A DNA stretch of 64,000 bases, from contig VZQC01005092.1 of NCBI GenBank assembly GCA_009823505.1, forward strand, positions 444,285 to 508,284. The letters are read 5' to 3'. Within the stretch, counting starts at the first letter, position 1; each line of letters begins with the position of its first letter. The position numbers and the translations under genes are program-made. The notes beneath the pieces are model-generated. The model saw only the letters and a list, made by a program, of their open reading frames with translations. It searched no databases and was not told where the DNA came from. The stretch is from Rhizomys pruinosus (lineage: Eukaryota; Chordata; Mammalia; Rodentia; Spalacidae). Shown here piece by piece: positions 10,029 through 22,259 of the stretch.

Positions 10029-10300
10029 CCATGGTGCGTCTGTGGTAGACAGTTGCTGATACTTTGAATAATGAATCATTCTGCAGTTTAATGAGAGGGT
10101 GATTTATGGCTAGATCTTCCTAAACATGTTTGATCTTATCTATCAGAAGGTGGAGAGTGACAGGGAGACACTATGGCCCAGGAACTTGCCATTTTGTTAA
10201 AAGAAGTGTCCTTTAGAAAAGGATTGATGTCATACTTTGTGTGATATCATATCAATGCTTTTTCTGTGCAGTTGTAGGCATCAACTTTGTTTCTCCCTAG
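10029..10300 (-). repeat. Right arm of a long inverted repeat
   Basis: Reverse complement of 8761-9022, with small indels toward the outer end. See the left arm. Confidence 0.75.
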
Positions 10301-10757
10301 ACATGTCTGAAGGACTGATGGACTTTTCCATATAGTTCTGACACAAATTAACACAGACTTCACAGGTTAAGGATCTAGTGCATAAGATATCCCTCCCCTC
10401 AGATCCTAATTGCAAACTCCAGGATTCTCAAATCATTCACATTTTTGTTTTGAATTGGAGGGTTCCTACTTCCTCTTTAGGTTCAATGGTTAGCTAAAGA
10501 TGTGAAAGGACTGAAGAAAGTGCAGTGCTTAAGGCTATAGTTTTTCATAAGGATACAAACTTGGACCAGCCAATGAAGACTTGCAGAGAACTTCTGAGAG
10601 GATCCTAAACAGGAAACTCCTGTGTCTTCAGGGTCAGCTCTCTCAGGTGGACTTCCTGATCCAGAGATATATTGGGGCTTTATCCCCCTCTTAAAGTCAA
10701 TCTGTCACTTAGCTTAAAACTGTAAAGTCTTTGTTGGTCTTTAAAGCATTAAAAGCT
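10301..10757. other. Non-repetitive stretch
   Basis: No SINE, L1 or coding frame recognised. Confidence 0.4.
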
Positions 10758-10936
10758 GGGGCTGGAGATATGGCCTAGAGGACCCGGGTTCGATCCCCAG
10801 CACCCACATAGTGGCTGAGAACCATCTTTAGCTCCAGTTCCAGGGTAATCTGACACACCCTCTTCTGACCTCCACAGCTTGTAGGACTCGGGTGCACCAA
10901 ACTACATGTAGACAGTACATTCATACACATAAAATA
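10758..10936 (+). mobile_element. B3-derived SINE, short form, internal deletion
   Basis: Head GGGCTGGAGATATGGCCTAG runs straight into GAGGACCCGGGTTCGATCC, so about 27 bp between box A and box B are missing. The rest of the body and the ACACATAAAA tail are present. Confidence 0.85.
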
Positions 10937-11550
10937 TTAGTAGGATCGAGAGGCTATATATTATACTGTTTACCTGTATATCTAATTGCATGTGCTTCAT
11001 TAGTAGGATCGAAAGGTTATGTCTGGACAAGCTGGCAGCCCATGAAAGAAAACAGCCAGAACTGACTAGAGACCAAGACAACAGCTCCAGAGAAAGTAGA
11101 CTGTTTTGCTTCTCATCCACCTGTGCCCCTTTTCGAAGCCTAGGGAACAATCTGTGGAAGAGGGGGCGCAGTAGGATGTAAGGGCTGCGATTGGGGTGAA
11201 TGGTGAAACTACAACAATATAGACTGGACATTCATTTGATCAACTTGATTGAGCATACAAGCGCCCCCCCCGCTGGATGGTGGGACCCATGAGCTGTGTT
11301 GGTTTGGGCACAACTGCTCTCAAATTGGTTTTACATGAAGGATGCTTGTACTCACAAATTATCACTTATTGTTAAAAAAATGAAAACAAAACAAAGCAAG
11401 ATGCAGAAAAGTTACGGCAGAATGCATGATCTGGGATGGGTAGGGATGGGGTGGGGGGAAGGGAAGGGGATATATGCCTGAACTGAATTGGAAAATGATG
11501 TATGAAATACACAAAGCAGCAATAAAAATAAAAATAAAAGAATTAATCAT
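10937..11550 (+). mobile_element. L1 3'UTR, plus strand
   Basis: Contains, in order, TTAGTAGGATCGAAAGG, CCCATGAAAGAAAACAGCC, GCAGAATGCATGATCTGGG, a G-rich tract at about 11430-11470, and TGAACTGAATTGGAAAA followed by AATAAAAATAAAA. The same series recurs in reverse at 50133-50663 and 62690-63000, and as a tail at 60774. ATTAGTAGGATCGA occurs twice, 63 bp apart, near the start. Confidence 0.7.
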
Positions 11551-11589
11551 GGTTTTAAACTAAAAAAAGTAAATAAAATTAAAAAAAAT

Positions 11590-12320
11590 AAATTTGCCAT
11601 CTGTTGTGAGGACTTTCTCTATACCTATCCTCTCGTAAATGGAATGGCAAAGATGATTCCAGTCTAGTTGACTTTAGCTTTACTCTGTGTTTCTACCCAG
11701 CTTTTTCTTTTCCCACCTGCTTTAACTTCAGCCAGCAAAGCCGAACTGGTCCCATGAAGGCTGCATCTGTAGGACCAGGGGGTATATTGTTCCTACAATA
11801 CAGTACTGGAGACCTTATAACTAGGCAGGAAACACCTCTTCTTACTCAGCTATGCCTCAGTCTCGATGGGGCTCATTATTTTTTGTGTATGAGTGTATGT
11901 CTGCATGTATGTAAATACACCCATGATGTGCAGTGCTTGTGGAGGACAGGAGTGGGTGCTAGATCCTCTGGGACAGGAGTTATAGATGGTTGTTATCCAT
12001 CATTTGGGTGCTGGGACACCCAAATCGTCTGTAAGAGCAGCCAGTGCTATTAACCACTGAGGCATCTCTCCAGAAACCTTGTTTAGCTTAACTGAAACTT
12101 CTTGCTAATTGATAACCTCTTTGTTAACTAACTGCCCCTTGACTGGTGTAATTATGATCATCTACTATAACTATCATCATTTGCTTTGGCCCTGGCAGGG
12201 TGCAATTATGGTTTTAAGTTTTTATAAACCCTGCCCTTCTTCTCCCCAGGGTGGAGAATAGTTTTAGGAATTAGACCCCTCTGACCACCAACTAATAAAA
12301 AGGACTCTTAATTTTATCAG
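11590..12320 (+). mobile_element. LTR-like element, plus strand, split by a SINE
   Basis: The right part (12090-12320) has a TATA-like TTTATAAACC, CTGCCCTTCTTCTCC, and AATAAAAAGGACTCTTAAT as a poly(A) region. It is related in reverse to 13185-13575. An old SINE at 11877-12074 interrupts it. The left boundary is approximate and the family is not identified. Confidence 0.45.
11877..12074 (-). mobile_element. Old B3-type SINE
   Basis: Reverse copy: GTGTATGAGTGTATGTCTGC at the tail side, AACCACTGAGGCATCTCTCC at the head side. Diverged, and box B is decayed. Confidence 0.75.
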
Positions 12321-12786
12321 CACTATGTGACGTTCTGCTGTGGATTGAACTTTGTAGCAAATTTGTTATTATAAACTAATATTTGATGCATGAAAGTGAA
12401 CACTTGTGCAAAATAAGTTACAAATTGAATGTTTTGGAGTAAGTAAAAATAAACCATAATTAATAACATTGGGGTAAGCAAACTTATACTCCAAGTTAAA
12501 TTACCTAAGATTAAATAAAATATGTTTAAAGAGGTTTCCATCAGTAAATGTCAACAAATAGATTGTACCAATCAAGTTAAAACTGGAAATTTCTTGAGGA
12601 TGTTGAAAATAAAGTGGTAAAAATTTGATCGTATATTATAATTCAGTAACAACAGAGAACAGTAGACATTTTTAGTTTCCAACTTAAATTACTTAATATC
12701 ATACCAATATATCTCAAAATGGGCTCCCAAAAGTTTGAAGGTCTTTACGAAATTTAGTTACATTTAAAATGATAAACAAATTCTCA
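12321..12786. other. AT-rich stretch
   Basis: No recognised repeat. A 72-residue minus-strand frame (12323-12541) has no domain. Confidence 0.4.
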
Positions 12787-13000
12787 GGGATGGAGAGATG
12801 GCTCAGTAGTTAAGAACACTAATGGCTATTCCTGCACAGAACCCAGGTTCAATTCCCAGAACCCACATGGAAGCAAACAACTGTCTGTAAATCCAGTTCC
12901 TGGGGATCCAACACCCTCTTCTGACTACCTTGAGCGTTGCGTGATGTGGGTGCACTTAGACGTATAAAGGCAATGCCCTTCTGCACCTAAAATAGAAAGA
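12787..13000 (+). mobile_element. Old B3-type SINE
   Basis: GGATGGAGAGATGGCTCAG head, box B GGTTCAATTCCC, then CCCTCTTCTGAC and GGGTGCACTTAGAC in the body. Diverged from the young group. Confidence 0.8.
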
Positions 13001-13184
13001 AATAAGCCCCAAACTAAAAAGATAAGACAAAAATTGAAAAATGATAAGCAAATTTTCTATTAACTTTGGGCTAGTCAGGGAGCTGGTTTGCCTTTAATTA
13101 ATTTATTGATTGGTAAGCTTAAGGGTAGTCCCCAGTTATCCTCAGCTTCAGGCACAGAAGAATGAAGAATGCTAATGGTGATAT

Positions 13185-13575
13185 AATTAAGAGTCCTTTT
13201 TAATTATCCAATGTCTATTGGTATTTGAGATAGATCTCACACCCAAAAGAACTCTTAACCATAAGGAGAAGCAGAGTGGTATATATAAAGCCTACAACCA
13301 CAATTACATCAAGTCAGGGGCAAAGCCAATAACCATAGTTGCACCATACCAGGGGTAGGTCAGTTAAGGAAGAATTTTTAAGTTCACAGAGCTTTCTGTT
13401 TTTCAGTTAGGAATACAAGTTTCTCAGAATGTTAGAAACAATGTGATCCCTAGAGCTGCAGGTTTAGCTAGGAGAATATGTTCTGCCTGACTGAATACAA
13501 GTTTTCCAGTACTGTAGAAACAATGTTTGCCCTGAAATGGAAGTGCGGCCTTCCCTTGGCCATTCTGCCTTAAGC
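13185..13575 (-). mobile_element. LTR-like element, minus strand
   Basis: Reverse complement shows GCAACTATGGTTATTGGC, a TATATATA box and AATTAAAAAGGACTCTTAAT, like the plus copy at 12090-12320. Its 5' part holds a duplicated motif (GAATACAAGTTT...AGAAACAATG twice on the plus strand). An open frame at 13576-13911 on the same strand lies immediately upstream, the order expected for internal region then 3' LTR. Confidence 0.45.
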
Positions 13576-13911
13576 CTATAATTTTAGGAAAGCAGGAGAC
13601 ACAGATGGGCCAAAACAGAGGGTGAGTAGAAAGTTGCTAGAATAAAATGGAGTCTGTTTTGCCATTTCAACCCTTCTGTTGCCCAAGGGGTAGACATCAT
13701 TAGAATGATAACATCTGTAGGTAATATTATATTCCTTAGCTGTTCCCAAGAATATATTTTTCTTATAGCACTGTTTTGTCCTCCTTGTGGTGACTAAGTC
13801 ATTGGGGCATGAGGATATTTTAACTTTCAGAAGGTCTTGAGGTTTAAAAAGTTTGGGTAATGTACAATGCCCACACCCTTGTTCCAGTGTGAGCTTCTCC
13901 ATAGAGTTCAA
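13576..13911 (-). pseudogene. Open frame upstream of the minus-strand LTR, unrecognised
   Basis: A 111-codon frame with several Cys and His (for example CGHCTLPK near residues 13-20) ends next to the LTR-like sequence in the same orientation. It could be the end of an ERV internal region, but I do not recognise a domain. Chance remains possible. Confidence 0.3.
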
Positions 13912-15629
13912 AGTAACACATTTAGAAAGTATTAATACATTTTTATTAGTTTAGGAAAATATGGCAGTTAACACTCATGTTTTAGGAGAAACAAGTCAAC
14001 ACATTATCTGCCTTTACTATCATGTAACTTGAATTTTTTCTTGGATTGATTTGGGGTGATAAGATGTTTGAGAGTATATACCCACAATAAATTGGCCTCT
14101 CTCTTCTTTGATATATTTCATTTGAAGCCATTTTTATGGTTAAACTTCAGTTTAGGCTTGAATGTAGAAAATCAGTGATCCAGGTCATACTGCTCCAGGC
14201 TAAATATATCTTGCTACCCTTATATAAATTCCTATTGTTCTGCTGTCTTGGGCTTAATATTTCTTACCTCATTCAAAACTATGAGGAGAAAGGCCTTACC
14301 AGATAAAATTGCTTAATCTCACTGACAAGACCTGAAATTTCCTTTATCTCATGCATCTTTATTAGGGACCCTTAAAAAGGTAGAGTGAGCCTATTTGGTT
14401 TAGTCAGTACAAGGTGCATCATTACTAAATCTCCTGGAGAAACTCTGGACATACAAGTATTATGGAAGTTAACCAACTTCTAATAAATGTAAGTTGAATT
14501 AGTTACCTTTCTGTTGCTGTGATAAAATTACAATGGGGCACATTCTAATTCAAACCACAGTATAAGTTAAAGACAGTCTTCACTTCCTTTGGGCTAAATT
14601 ATTAAAATCCCTTTAAATGTTCCCTTTGAGAACTTAAAAAAATAATTTGAAGGTAAAAATGATAGAGCACAGGATGAATTTCTATTTTAACCAGGCAACA
14701 TTATGACACAAATAAGACCAGAAAGAAGTATGAATCTCACAGGCTTGGAATTGCAGAGCAGAAAGAGCTGGGATTAAAACCAAGCTAGGTACATAGTTTC
14801 GAGTTAGTTTCTTCTATTGTATTTGCCCAAGGAAAGGGAGCTCATCAGAAGGCAAAATAATTAGGTAGAGGAGATCCATCAGGTTCTACAAGATGGAATA
14901 TTTTGGATGCTGATTTTTTGGTTCCAAATTCAATTGAAGTGTTTCTAAGCTGTCATCAATGTCATCATTGTAAACTGTTTCTGATAGGTCATCATTATTT
15001 TCCCAATATTTTGAATTAAGTGTTCCATGGTTGAATACCAAAAAATTTTTTTTGTCTGGGTAACATTTAAAGGTTTACAAACTTGCATTAATGATGCTTT
15101 AGTTCCAATCAATTTAAGTAAATTCATTAATTGTTATGCATGTATATGAAATGTAGGAGAAAAAGAAATTTCTATACTTAAAGTGGAAAGATGAAAAAGA
15201 AAGTGAAAATTTGAACACAGCATTCATGACTGATGAAGAAGAGAAAGAAAAGGTGAAAAGTGAATAAAGTTAATGTATGCAAGTGCAAGCTATCAAGAGA
15301 GCCTTGGAATTATCTATGTAGCATTTAACCTGTGTACAACTGGGAAGGTCCAAAAATTCCCTTTCTCCTAAGGACTTTTCCAAGGGCCTGCTCATGAGCA
15401 TTCTGGCATGAGCTATCAAGAAAACATTGCTTTTATTTCCACTCAATCTGATCCATGTGGGCCTGAGATGTTCTAAATTTCCTTTTTTTCCATGGTACTT
15501 TAAAAACAGCTGATCTGTGTGGTCAAAGTAGAGTCTCTTTCTCACCCAGGACACTACAGCGTGCCATTTATTATTATGCCACCATCGAATTCACCTAAAT
15601 AAATAGACAGACTCAAAATAAGATCTAAG
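13912..15629. other. AT-rich stretch with an old MaLR scrap
   Basis: At about 14500-14560, TTAGTTACCTTTCTGTTGCTG through ATTCAAACCACAGT is a highly shortened MaLR-type LTR in reverse (compare 45941-46295). The remaining sequence holds open frames at 14945-15127 and 15270-15554 (minus) with no recognised domain. Confidence 0.4.
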
Positions 15630-16150
15630 AATTGACCGAAGCACAGAGGACACTAGTTCCCTTATATTTCTAGTAGAAGTTTCTGTCTCCCGGAAGTATG
15701 CTGAATGAACTCTTTTATCCCTAAACCTGTGAAAATGGAGCTATCTTTGACCTCACCCTGTGTCAATGGAACTGTTTCTCAAAGTGTGTTACTTGGCCAG
15801 GCCACACCCTTAATTTATTCAAAATGGTTTCTCCAGTTTCCTTCGGGAAGTACAAGTCACGTTCGGCTCTGCTCCTTAATCTTCACACACCATCTGTTCT
15901 TTTCATCCTTAGCTCACTTCCATCCATGATCACTCATCCTTTCCAATCTCCATTGAGTCCAGTAAAGATGGGTGGATGAACTGCATATAGCAATTTGATA
16001 TGTTAATTCTTAAGCATACTCCCCCGTATTCATTCATTTTCTTTTGAGTATAGCACCAAAACGAGGTGGCCAAGGAGATGCCCTACTCATTAGACTCAAG
16101 ATCCCATAGTTTTTCTGGGGTTAAAGTCATTAGTCCATTAATAAAAGTCA
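15630..16150 (+). repeat. Unnamed dispersed repeat, copy 2
   Basis: Follows copy 1 from GGACACTAGTTC through TGATATGTTAATTC, CATTCATTTTC and AAAGTCATTAGTCC, with the same order and spacing. It gives the clearest alignment for defining the family. Confidence 0.5.
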
Positions 16151-16334
16151 TTCCAACATTGCCTGAGTGCACAGCTTTTAACAGGTTTATCCACGTTTGT
16201 AATCTGTGTTCCCCTGTTTCAGTGCCCACTTTGAGTCTCTTCTTTTGGAATAAGAAGACCAAATTATAGGAAGGCTTTGCAAATTCTTCTGTCTGTTACT
16301 CATTGTTACAGCAGATTAGGCAGACGTTACAGAA

Positions 16335-16620
16335 GAAGCATCCACTGATGGGTATATGGAAAAGCAAACATGGCTTGCAAATGCAGTAGATTATAATTCA
16401 GCTATTCAGAGGAAGAAAATTCTGGTCTATGCTGTCACATGAATTAAAAATGAAGGATGTTATGTAAACATTGTAAGTATATTGTAAAAGACAAATATAA
16501 TTGCATTTATATGAAGTGCCTAGAGTCATCACAATTATAGAAACACATAGGATGTTGAGGCTTCAGGGGAAGGAATGAGAAGGTACTTATTATTCAATGA
16601 GTAGAGATTCACAGCAATAT
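16335..16620 (+). mobile_element. Old mammalian L1 3' end
   Basis: Resembles the end of ORF2 and the 3'UTR of older L1s: GATGGGTATATGGAAAAGC, AATTCAGCTATTCAGAGG, then CATTTATATGAAGTGCCTAG and GAAACACATAGGATGTTGAG. Heavily diverged. Confidence 0.6.
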
Positions 16621-16624
16621 AAGC

Positions 16625-19600
16625 ACAGTGTTAAAGGAAAATATATGCCAATCCAAGTTACTATACCCAGCAAAAAATGTTGATTAGAGTTGAAGGAGAG
16701 AGAAAAACCTTCCATGACATAAACAAGATGAAAGAATACATGTCTGGGAAACCAACCCTTCAGAGAATACTTGAAGCAATTCAAAGAACAGAAGAAAGGA
16801 ACAACCAACCCCAGGCACCAAGAAAGAGAAATCAATAAAAGAATAACTGCAGAAGTAGAAACCTAAACCAAAACCGCAAATGGATAATAAGGCAAAAGGA
16901 AGCAATACAAACCTATCAGTCATAACCTTAAATATAAATGGACTAAATTCCCCAATCAAAAGACAGACTGGGAGATTGGATTAGGAAACAGAATCCATCG
17001 ACATGCTATCTACAAGAAACACATCTTACCTTCAAGGACAGACACCACCTTAAAGTGAAAGGATGGAAAAAAATTCCAAGCAAATGGTACCAAAAAGAAA
17101 GCAGGTGTTGCTATTTTGATATCAGAAAAAATAGACTTCAAAGTAAAGGAAATCAGAAGAGACAAAGAAAGCCATTGCATTTTTATCAAAGGAACAATTC
17201 ACCAAGAAGATTTCACAATTTTGTATATATATGCACCAAACTCTGGTGCACTAAACTTTATAAAGACAATTCTTCAGGACCACAAGTCACAGACTAACCC
17301 CAATACACTCATAGTAGGGGACTTCAATACTGCACTGAGGCCTTTGTACAGGTCAATAGGACAAAGAATAAACAGAGAGACATCTGAACTAAATGATATG
17401 ATACACCAAATGGACCTCACAGACATCTACTGAATATTCCACCCTAATACCAGATAATGTACTTTCTACTCAGCACTCCGCGAAACATTCTCCAAAATCA
17501 ACCACTTACTAGGACACAGAAGAAACCTCTACAAATACAAAAAGATTGAAATAATTTCATGCATTCTATCAGACCACAGTGCAATAAAGCTCAACATCAA
17601 CCCCAGGATAAGCCCTACTACCTACAAGAACACATGGAGACTAAACAACACACTCTTGAATAATGAATGGGTCAAGGAAGAGATAAAGAAAGAAATAAAA
17701 GCATTCCTGGAACTGAATGACAATGACAATACAACACAACAAAACATATGGGCTACCTTAAAAGCAGTTCTAAGAGGGGAGTTTATAGCCCTGGTTGCCT
17801 ACATTAGAAAAACAGAAAGAGCACAAGTGAACAATCTAACATTGCAGCTAAAAGCACTTGAGAGGCAACAACAGATGAACCCTAAACACAACAGACAGGA
17901 AGAAATACCAAAAATCAGAGCAGAAATCAATGAAATAGAAACAAAGAAAACAGTACAAAAAAAAAATCAATGAATCCAAAAGTTGGTTCTTTGAAAGAAC
18001 AAACAAGATAGACAGACCTCTAGCCCAGTTACCCAAAAGAAAGAAGTAACAACTCGAAATCAATACAATCTGTGATGAAAAGGGAAATATCACAACAGAC
18101 AATGAAAATATCCAGAAAATCATACAGGAATACTTCCAAAACCTATACTCTACCAAGTTTGAAAGCCTAGAAGAAATGGATGAATATCTGAAATCCTGGG
18201 AATCACCAAAGCTCAACCAAGAAGAGATCAACAGCTTAAACAGACCGATAATATATGAAGAAATTGAAGATGTAATAAGAAACCTCCCAACTAAAAAAGC
18301 CCAGGCCCAGAAGGTTTCACAGCAGAACTCTATAAAACATTTCAAAAAGACCTACAACCATTATTACTTAAATTGTTTAGAAGTATACAAACAGAGGAAA
18401 TTCTCCCAAATTCCTTCTATGAAGCCAGCATCACTCTATTAACAAAACCAGGCAAAGATACAACCAAAAAGGAGAACTATAGACCCATCTCCCTAATGAA
18501 CACAGATGCCAAAATTCTAAACAGGATACTGGCAAATCGCATACAGACTTACATCAAGAAGATCATCCATCATGACCAAGTTGGATTCATACCAGAGATG
18601 CAGGGATGGTTCAACATATGAAAATCAATAAACATCATCAATCATATAAATGGACTGAAAGACAAAAACCACACCAACATCTCAATTGACGCTGAAAAAG
18701 CCTTTGACAAAATCAAGCATCCCTTCATGCTTAAAGTCCTAGAGGGAATTGGATTGGAGGGATCATGCCTCAATGTAATCAAAGCCATATATCATCCTAA
18801 ATGGGGAAACGACAGAAGCATTCCCTTTAAATGTAGGAACTCAGCAATGCTGCTCCCTGTCACCACTCCTCTTCAATATAGTGCTTGAAACACTTGCTAG
18901 GGCGATAAGGCAAGAAAAAGAAATTAAAGGAGTATTAATTGGAAAAGAGGAAGTCAAGGTATCCCTTTTTGCTGATGATATGATTGTTTACCTAAAGGTT
19001 GCTAAAAACTCTACCGGAAAACTAGAAATGATTAACAGCTTCAGCAAAGTGGCAGGATACAAAATTAACATAAAAAATCAGTAGCCTTTCTTTACACCAG
19101 AACAAGCAACTGGAGAAGGAATTCAATGTGACCTTCCCACTCAAAATAACTTCAAAAACAATAAAATACCTAGGAACAAACCTAAGCAAAGACACCAAAG
19201 ATCTCTACAACAAAAATTTAAACGCTTAAAGAAAGAAATTGAAGACATGAGAAGATGGAAAAACTTCCCATGCTCATTGATTGGGAAAATTAACAAAGTA
19301 AAAATGTTCATTTTACCCAAATTCTCGTATAGATTTAATGCAATCCCAATTAAAATCCCCAAGAGCTTCTTCACAGACTTGGAAAAAAGTCCTTAAATTC
19401 ATTTGGAAAAACAAAAGACCCAGAATAGCCAAAACAACCCTGAGTGAAAAGAGCAACACAGGGGGGATCTCTATACTAAACTTCAAACTATACTATGGGA
19501 CTGTAGTCATAAAAACAGCCTGGTACTGGCACAAAAACAGACCAGTTGACCAATGGAACAAAACTGAAGCCCCACCTTGAGCACATACAATTTCAGCCAT

Positions 19601-20975
19601 CTCATATTTGACAAGGGGGCCAAGAAGACACAATGGAGAAAAGACAGTATCTTCAGCAAGTGGTGTCGGCAAAACTGGATCACCACTTGTAGAAGAATGA
19701 AATTAAACCCCTACCACTCACCCTGTACAAAAGTCAACTCCAGATGTATTAAAGACCTCAACATGAAACCCTAAACTCTGAAGGTGATAGAAGAAAAAGT
19801 TGGCAGCAGACTACAAGATATAAGCATAGGAAAAGACTTCCTAAATCAGACAGCAGCTGCACAAGAATTAAGGTCAACAATTGACAAATGGGACCTCATT
19901 AAACTCAAAAGCTTCTGTACATCAAAAGAAACAATTAAGGAAGTGAAGAGAAATCCTACAGAGTGGGAGGAAACCTTCACCACAGAAATATCTGACAAAG
20001 CACTGATTTCCAGAATATGCAAACTACTCAAAAAACAAAGAAGAAAGAAAACAAATGACCCAATCAATAGATGGAGCAAAGAGCTGAACAGAGACTTCAC
20101 AAGTGAGGAATTAGAGATGGCTGAGAAACATCTTAGGAAGTGTTCAACATCACTAATCATTAAGGAAATGCAAATGAAAACCACTTTAAGATATCATCTT
20201 ACTCCAATAAGACTGGCTAGGATAAAGAAAACAAATGATACCAAGTGCTGGAGAGGTTGTGGGGAAAGGGGAACACTCATCCACTGCTGGTGGGAATGTG
20301 AACTTGTACAGCCACTATGGAAAGCAGTGTGGAGAACCCTTGGAAGACTTGGAATGAACTTTCCACCCAACCCAGCCATACCACTCCTGGGCATGTACCC
20401 ACAAGACTCATCCCACCACAGAGATACATGTACAGCCATGTTTATTTCAGCTCTACTCACAATAGCAAGGATCTGGAACCAACCCAAATGCCCCTCAACT
20501 GACGAGTGGATAGAGAAAACGTGGTATATCTACACAATGGAGTTCCATGCAGTAGTAAAGAAAGATGACATCATGGGCTTTACAGGAAAATGGCTAGAGC
20601 TAGAAGATATCATGCTGAGTGAAGTAACACAGTCCCAGAAAAATAAATGACGAATGGTATCCCTCATCTGTGGATGCTAGTGCCAATTACCTAGTTGTAA
20701 GTATTTCTTGTGCATGGCCCCTAGAGCTTTTGTCCAAGTAGTTGGGAGTGATGCATATTGGAAAAAGCAGCAACAACAACCACAACAACAGAAAAGGACT
20801 GCATCAAAGAACTGACTGAAACGGTGAACTTCTGCTCAAAACAGTCAACTTCCACATGGAGAATTTTGAGAAAGACTGAGAAAGAGATGAAAAGCATGTT
20901 TGGCAGAATGCATGAGCTCTGGCGGGGTGGGGGCATAGGTTGGGGGACACAGGTCTAGATTTCAAAAAAAAAAAA
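16625..20975 (+). mobile_element. L1 element, 5'-truncated, 4.35 kb
   Basis: Begins in the end of ORF1 or the inter-ORF region (ACTATACCCAGCAAAAAATG), then carries most of ORF2, a 3'UTR with a G-rich tract (about 20920-20945) and an A-tail at 20964-20975. There is no 5'UTR and ORF2 is broken by stops and frameshifts, so it cannot move by itself. No convincing target duplication. Confidence 0.9.
16927..20650 (+). pseudogene. L1 ORF2 (endonuclease-reverse transcriptase), broken
   Basis: ORF2p nicks target DNA and copies L1 RNA into it. Endonuclease-like sequence spans about 16927-17600 (an open piece at 17116-17433). Reverse transcriptase follows, with FADDM encoded near 18967-18981 (piece 18881-19084). 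The longest open piece, 19784-20650 (288 codons), is the C-terminus and keeps the L1 cysteine motif as C155-x3-C159-x7-H167-x4-C172. Stops and frameshifts split the frame into at least eight pieces. Identity is clear; function is lost. Confidence 0.9.
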
Positions 20976-21560
20976 GAATGCTATGTGTCTGTTGATAGAC
21001 TTATGTTAATAATATAAGGTATTTTGAGCAAACACAAAATAAAAAATGTGGTACATGTTCCTTAGCTATTGAATCATTCACTCAGATTATATCTCAGAGA
21101 ATAAACCATTAGATTTTCTAAATACTCCTGTGTTACTTTGTGTTCCTCAATGAATCATCTCTTCTTGCCAGTGTGGCTGAAACTTGGATCACAGAAAACA
21201 CCTCTGAACAACAAAATGATGATCCTCACGAGGCTTGAAATATTGCCAAATCCAATATTGGCTTTACTTTCACACATCCTTAGCTAGCTCAATCTCAATT
21301 CCAAAGAATTGTGGCCCAGCATTTTTTGCTGCCTAATATCTAATTCAGACAAAGTACTTAAACACCCTTTATGGATTTATCTGCATGATGCAAACACAGA
21401 CCCCTTTCCAAATAAGCAATAACATGTTAGGGTCATTACCTAAATTATGAAGTAAATTTCATTTTACTGTATTGTTTTCTTCTATGTGGCATCACTACAC
21501 CAACATTATAAGTACCTGAACAAATAGTGTAAATCTTCAATTTAGTTTTATTTTATTTAT
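20976..21560. other. Stretch between two L1 sequences
   Basis: No recognised element or coding frame. Confidence 0.4.
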
Positions 21561-21561
21561 T

Positions 21562-22020
21562 TTTTAATTTCTTTTTTATTGATGATTTCTGTATTTCATA
21601 CATAATCTTTCAGTCCAATTTAGACACAGTCCCCTCTCCCTGTCCCCCTCCCCACCCCAGTTCATGTCTTCTGCCATACGTGTCTTGCATCTTTCTCTCA
21701 GTCTTTCCAAAGATTTTCACTGCAGAGGCTTGTTGTTTGGGGCAGGATTTAACTGTATCAGTCAGTTCTTTGACCCAGTCTGTGTTGTTGTTGTTTCCTC
21801 CCCTATATAACCATCACATATGTATCAAAATTATGACCTCTGAGAATAAACTGCATGCTAATTCCAAACTATTTAAGAATTAACATTTCCCCTTAAATTT
21901 TATATTACTCTTCCACCCATATACAGTAATTACACAGTCTGAAAATAAGTGGTAGGTCAATTCTAGAGCCCGTTAAGAGATTCACATTATAACAACACAA
22001 TTGATTTCAAATAAAAATAA
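21562..22020 (-). mobile_element. L1 3'UTR, minus strand
   Basis: Reverse of the L1 tail: TTTTTATTGATGATTTCTG, the C-rich tract at about 21630-21660, and TTCTGCCATACGTGTCTTGC. The upstream 3'UTR portion (GTCTGAAAATAAGTGG) follows. Confidence 0.75.
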
Positions 22021-22109
22021 ATATAACAACAATGTTTTCAGCTTGCCTTTCAACTGATGATTTGGTGTTTTCATCCACAAATGAGGGTAACCATGTTTGG
22101 AATTCACAT

Positions 22110-22255
22110 TTTCCCCTTTAATTTTATATTACTGTGAAATATGCATAGATACCCCCCATACACCACAATTACAAAGTCTGAAAATAAATGATAAGTTAAT
22201 TGTAGATCCCATTAAGGTATTCACATTATAATGGTACAGTTACTTTCAGGTAAAA
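22110..22255 (-). repeat. Second copy of the L1 3'UTR upstream segment
   Basis: Repeats 21893-22020 with changes: AATTTTATATTACT, then ACACCACAATTACAAAGTCTG, then TTCACATTATAA. A local tandem duplication or a second L1 tail end. Confidence 0.6.
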
Positions 22256-22259
22256 GGAA

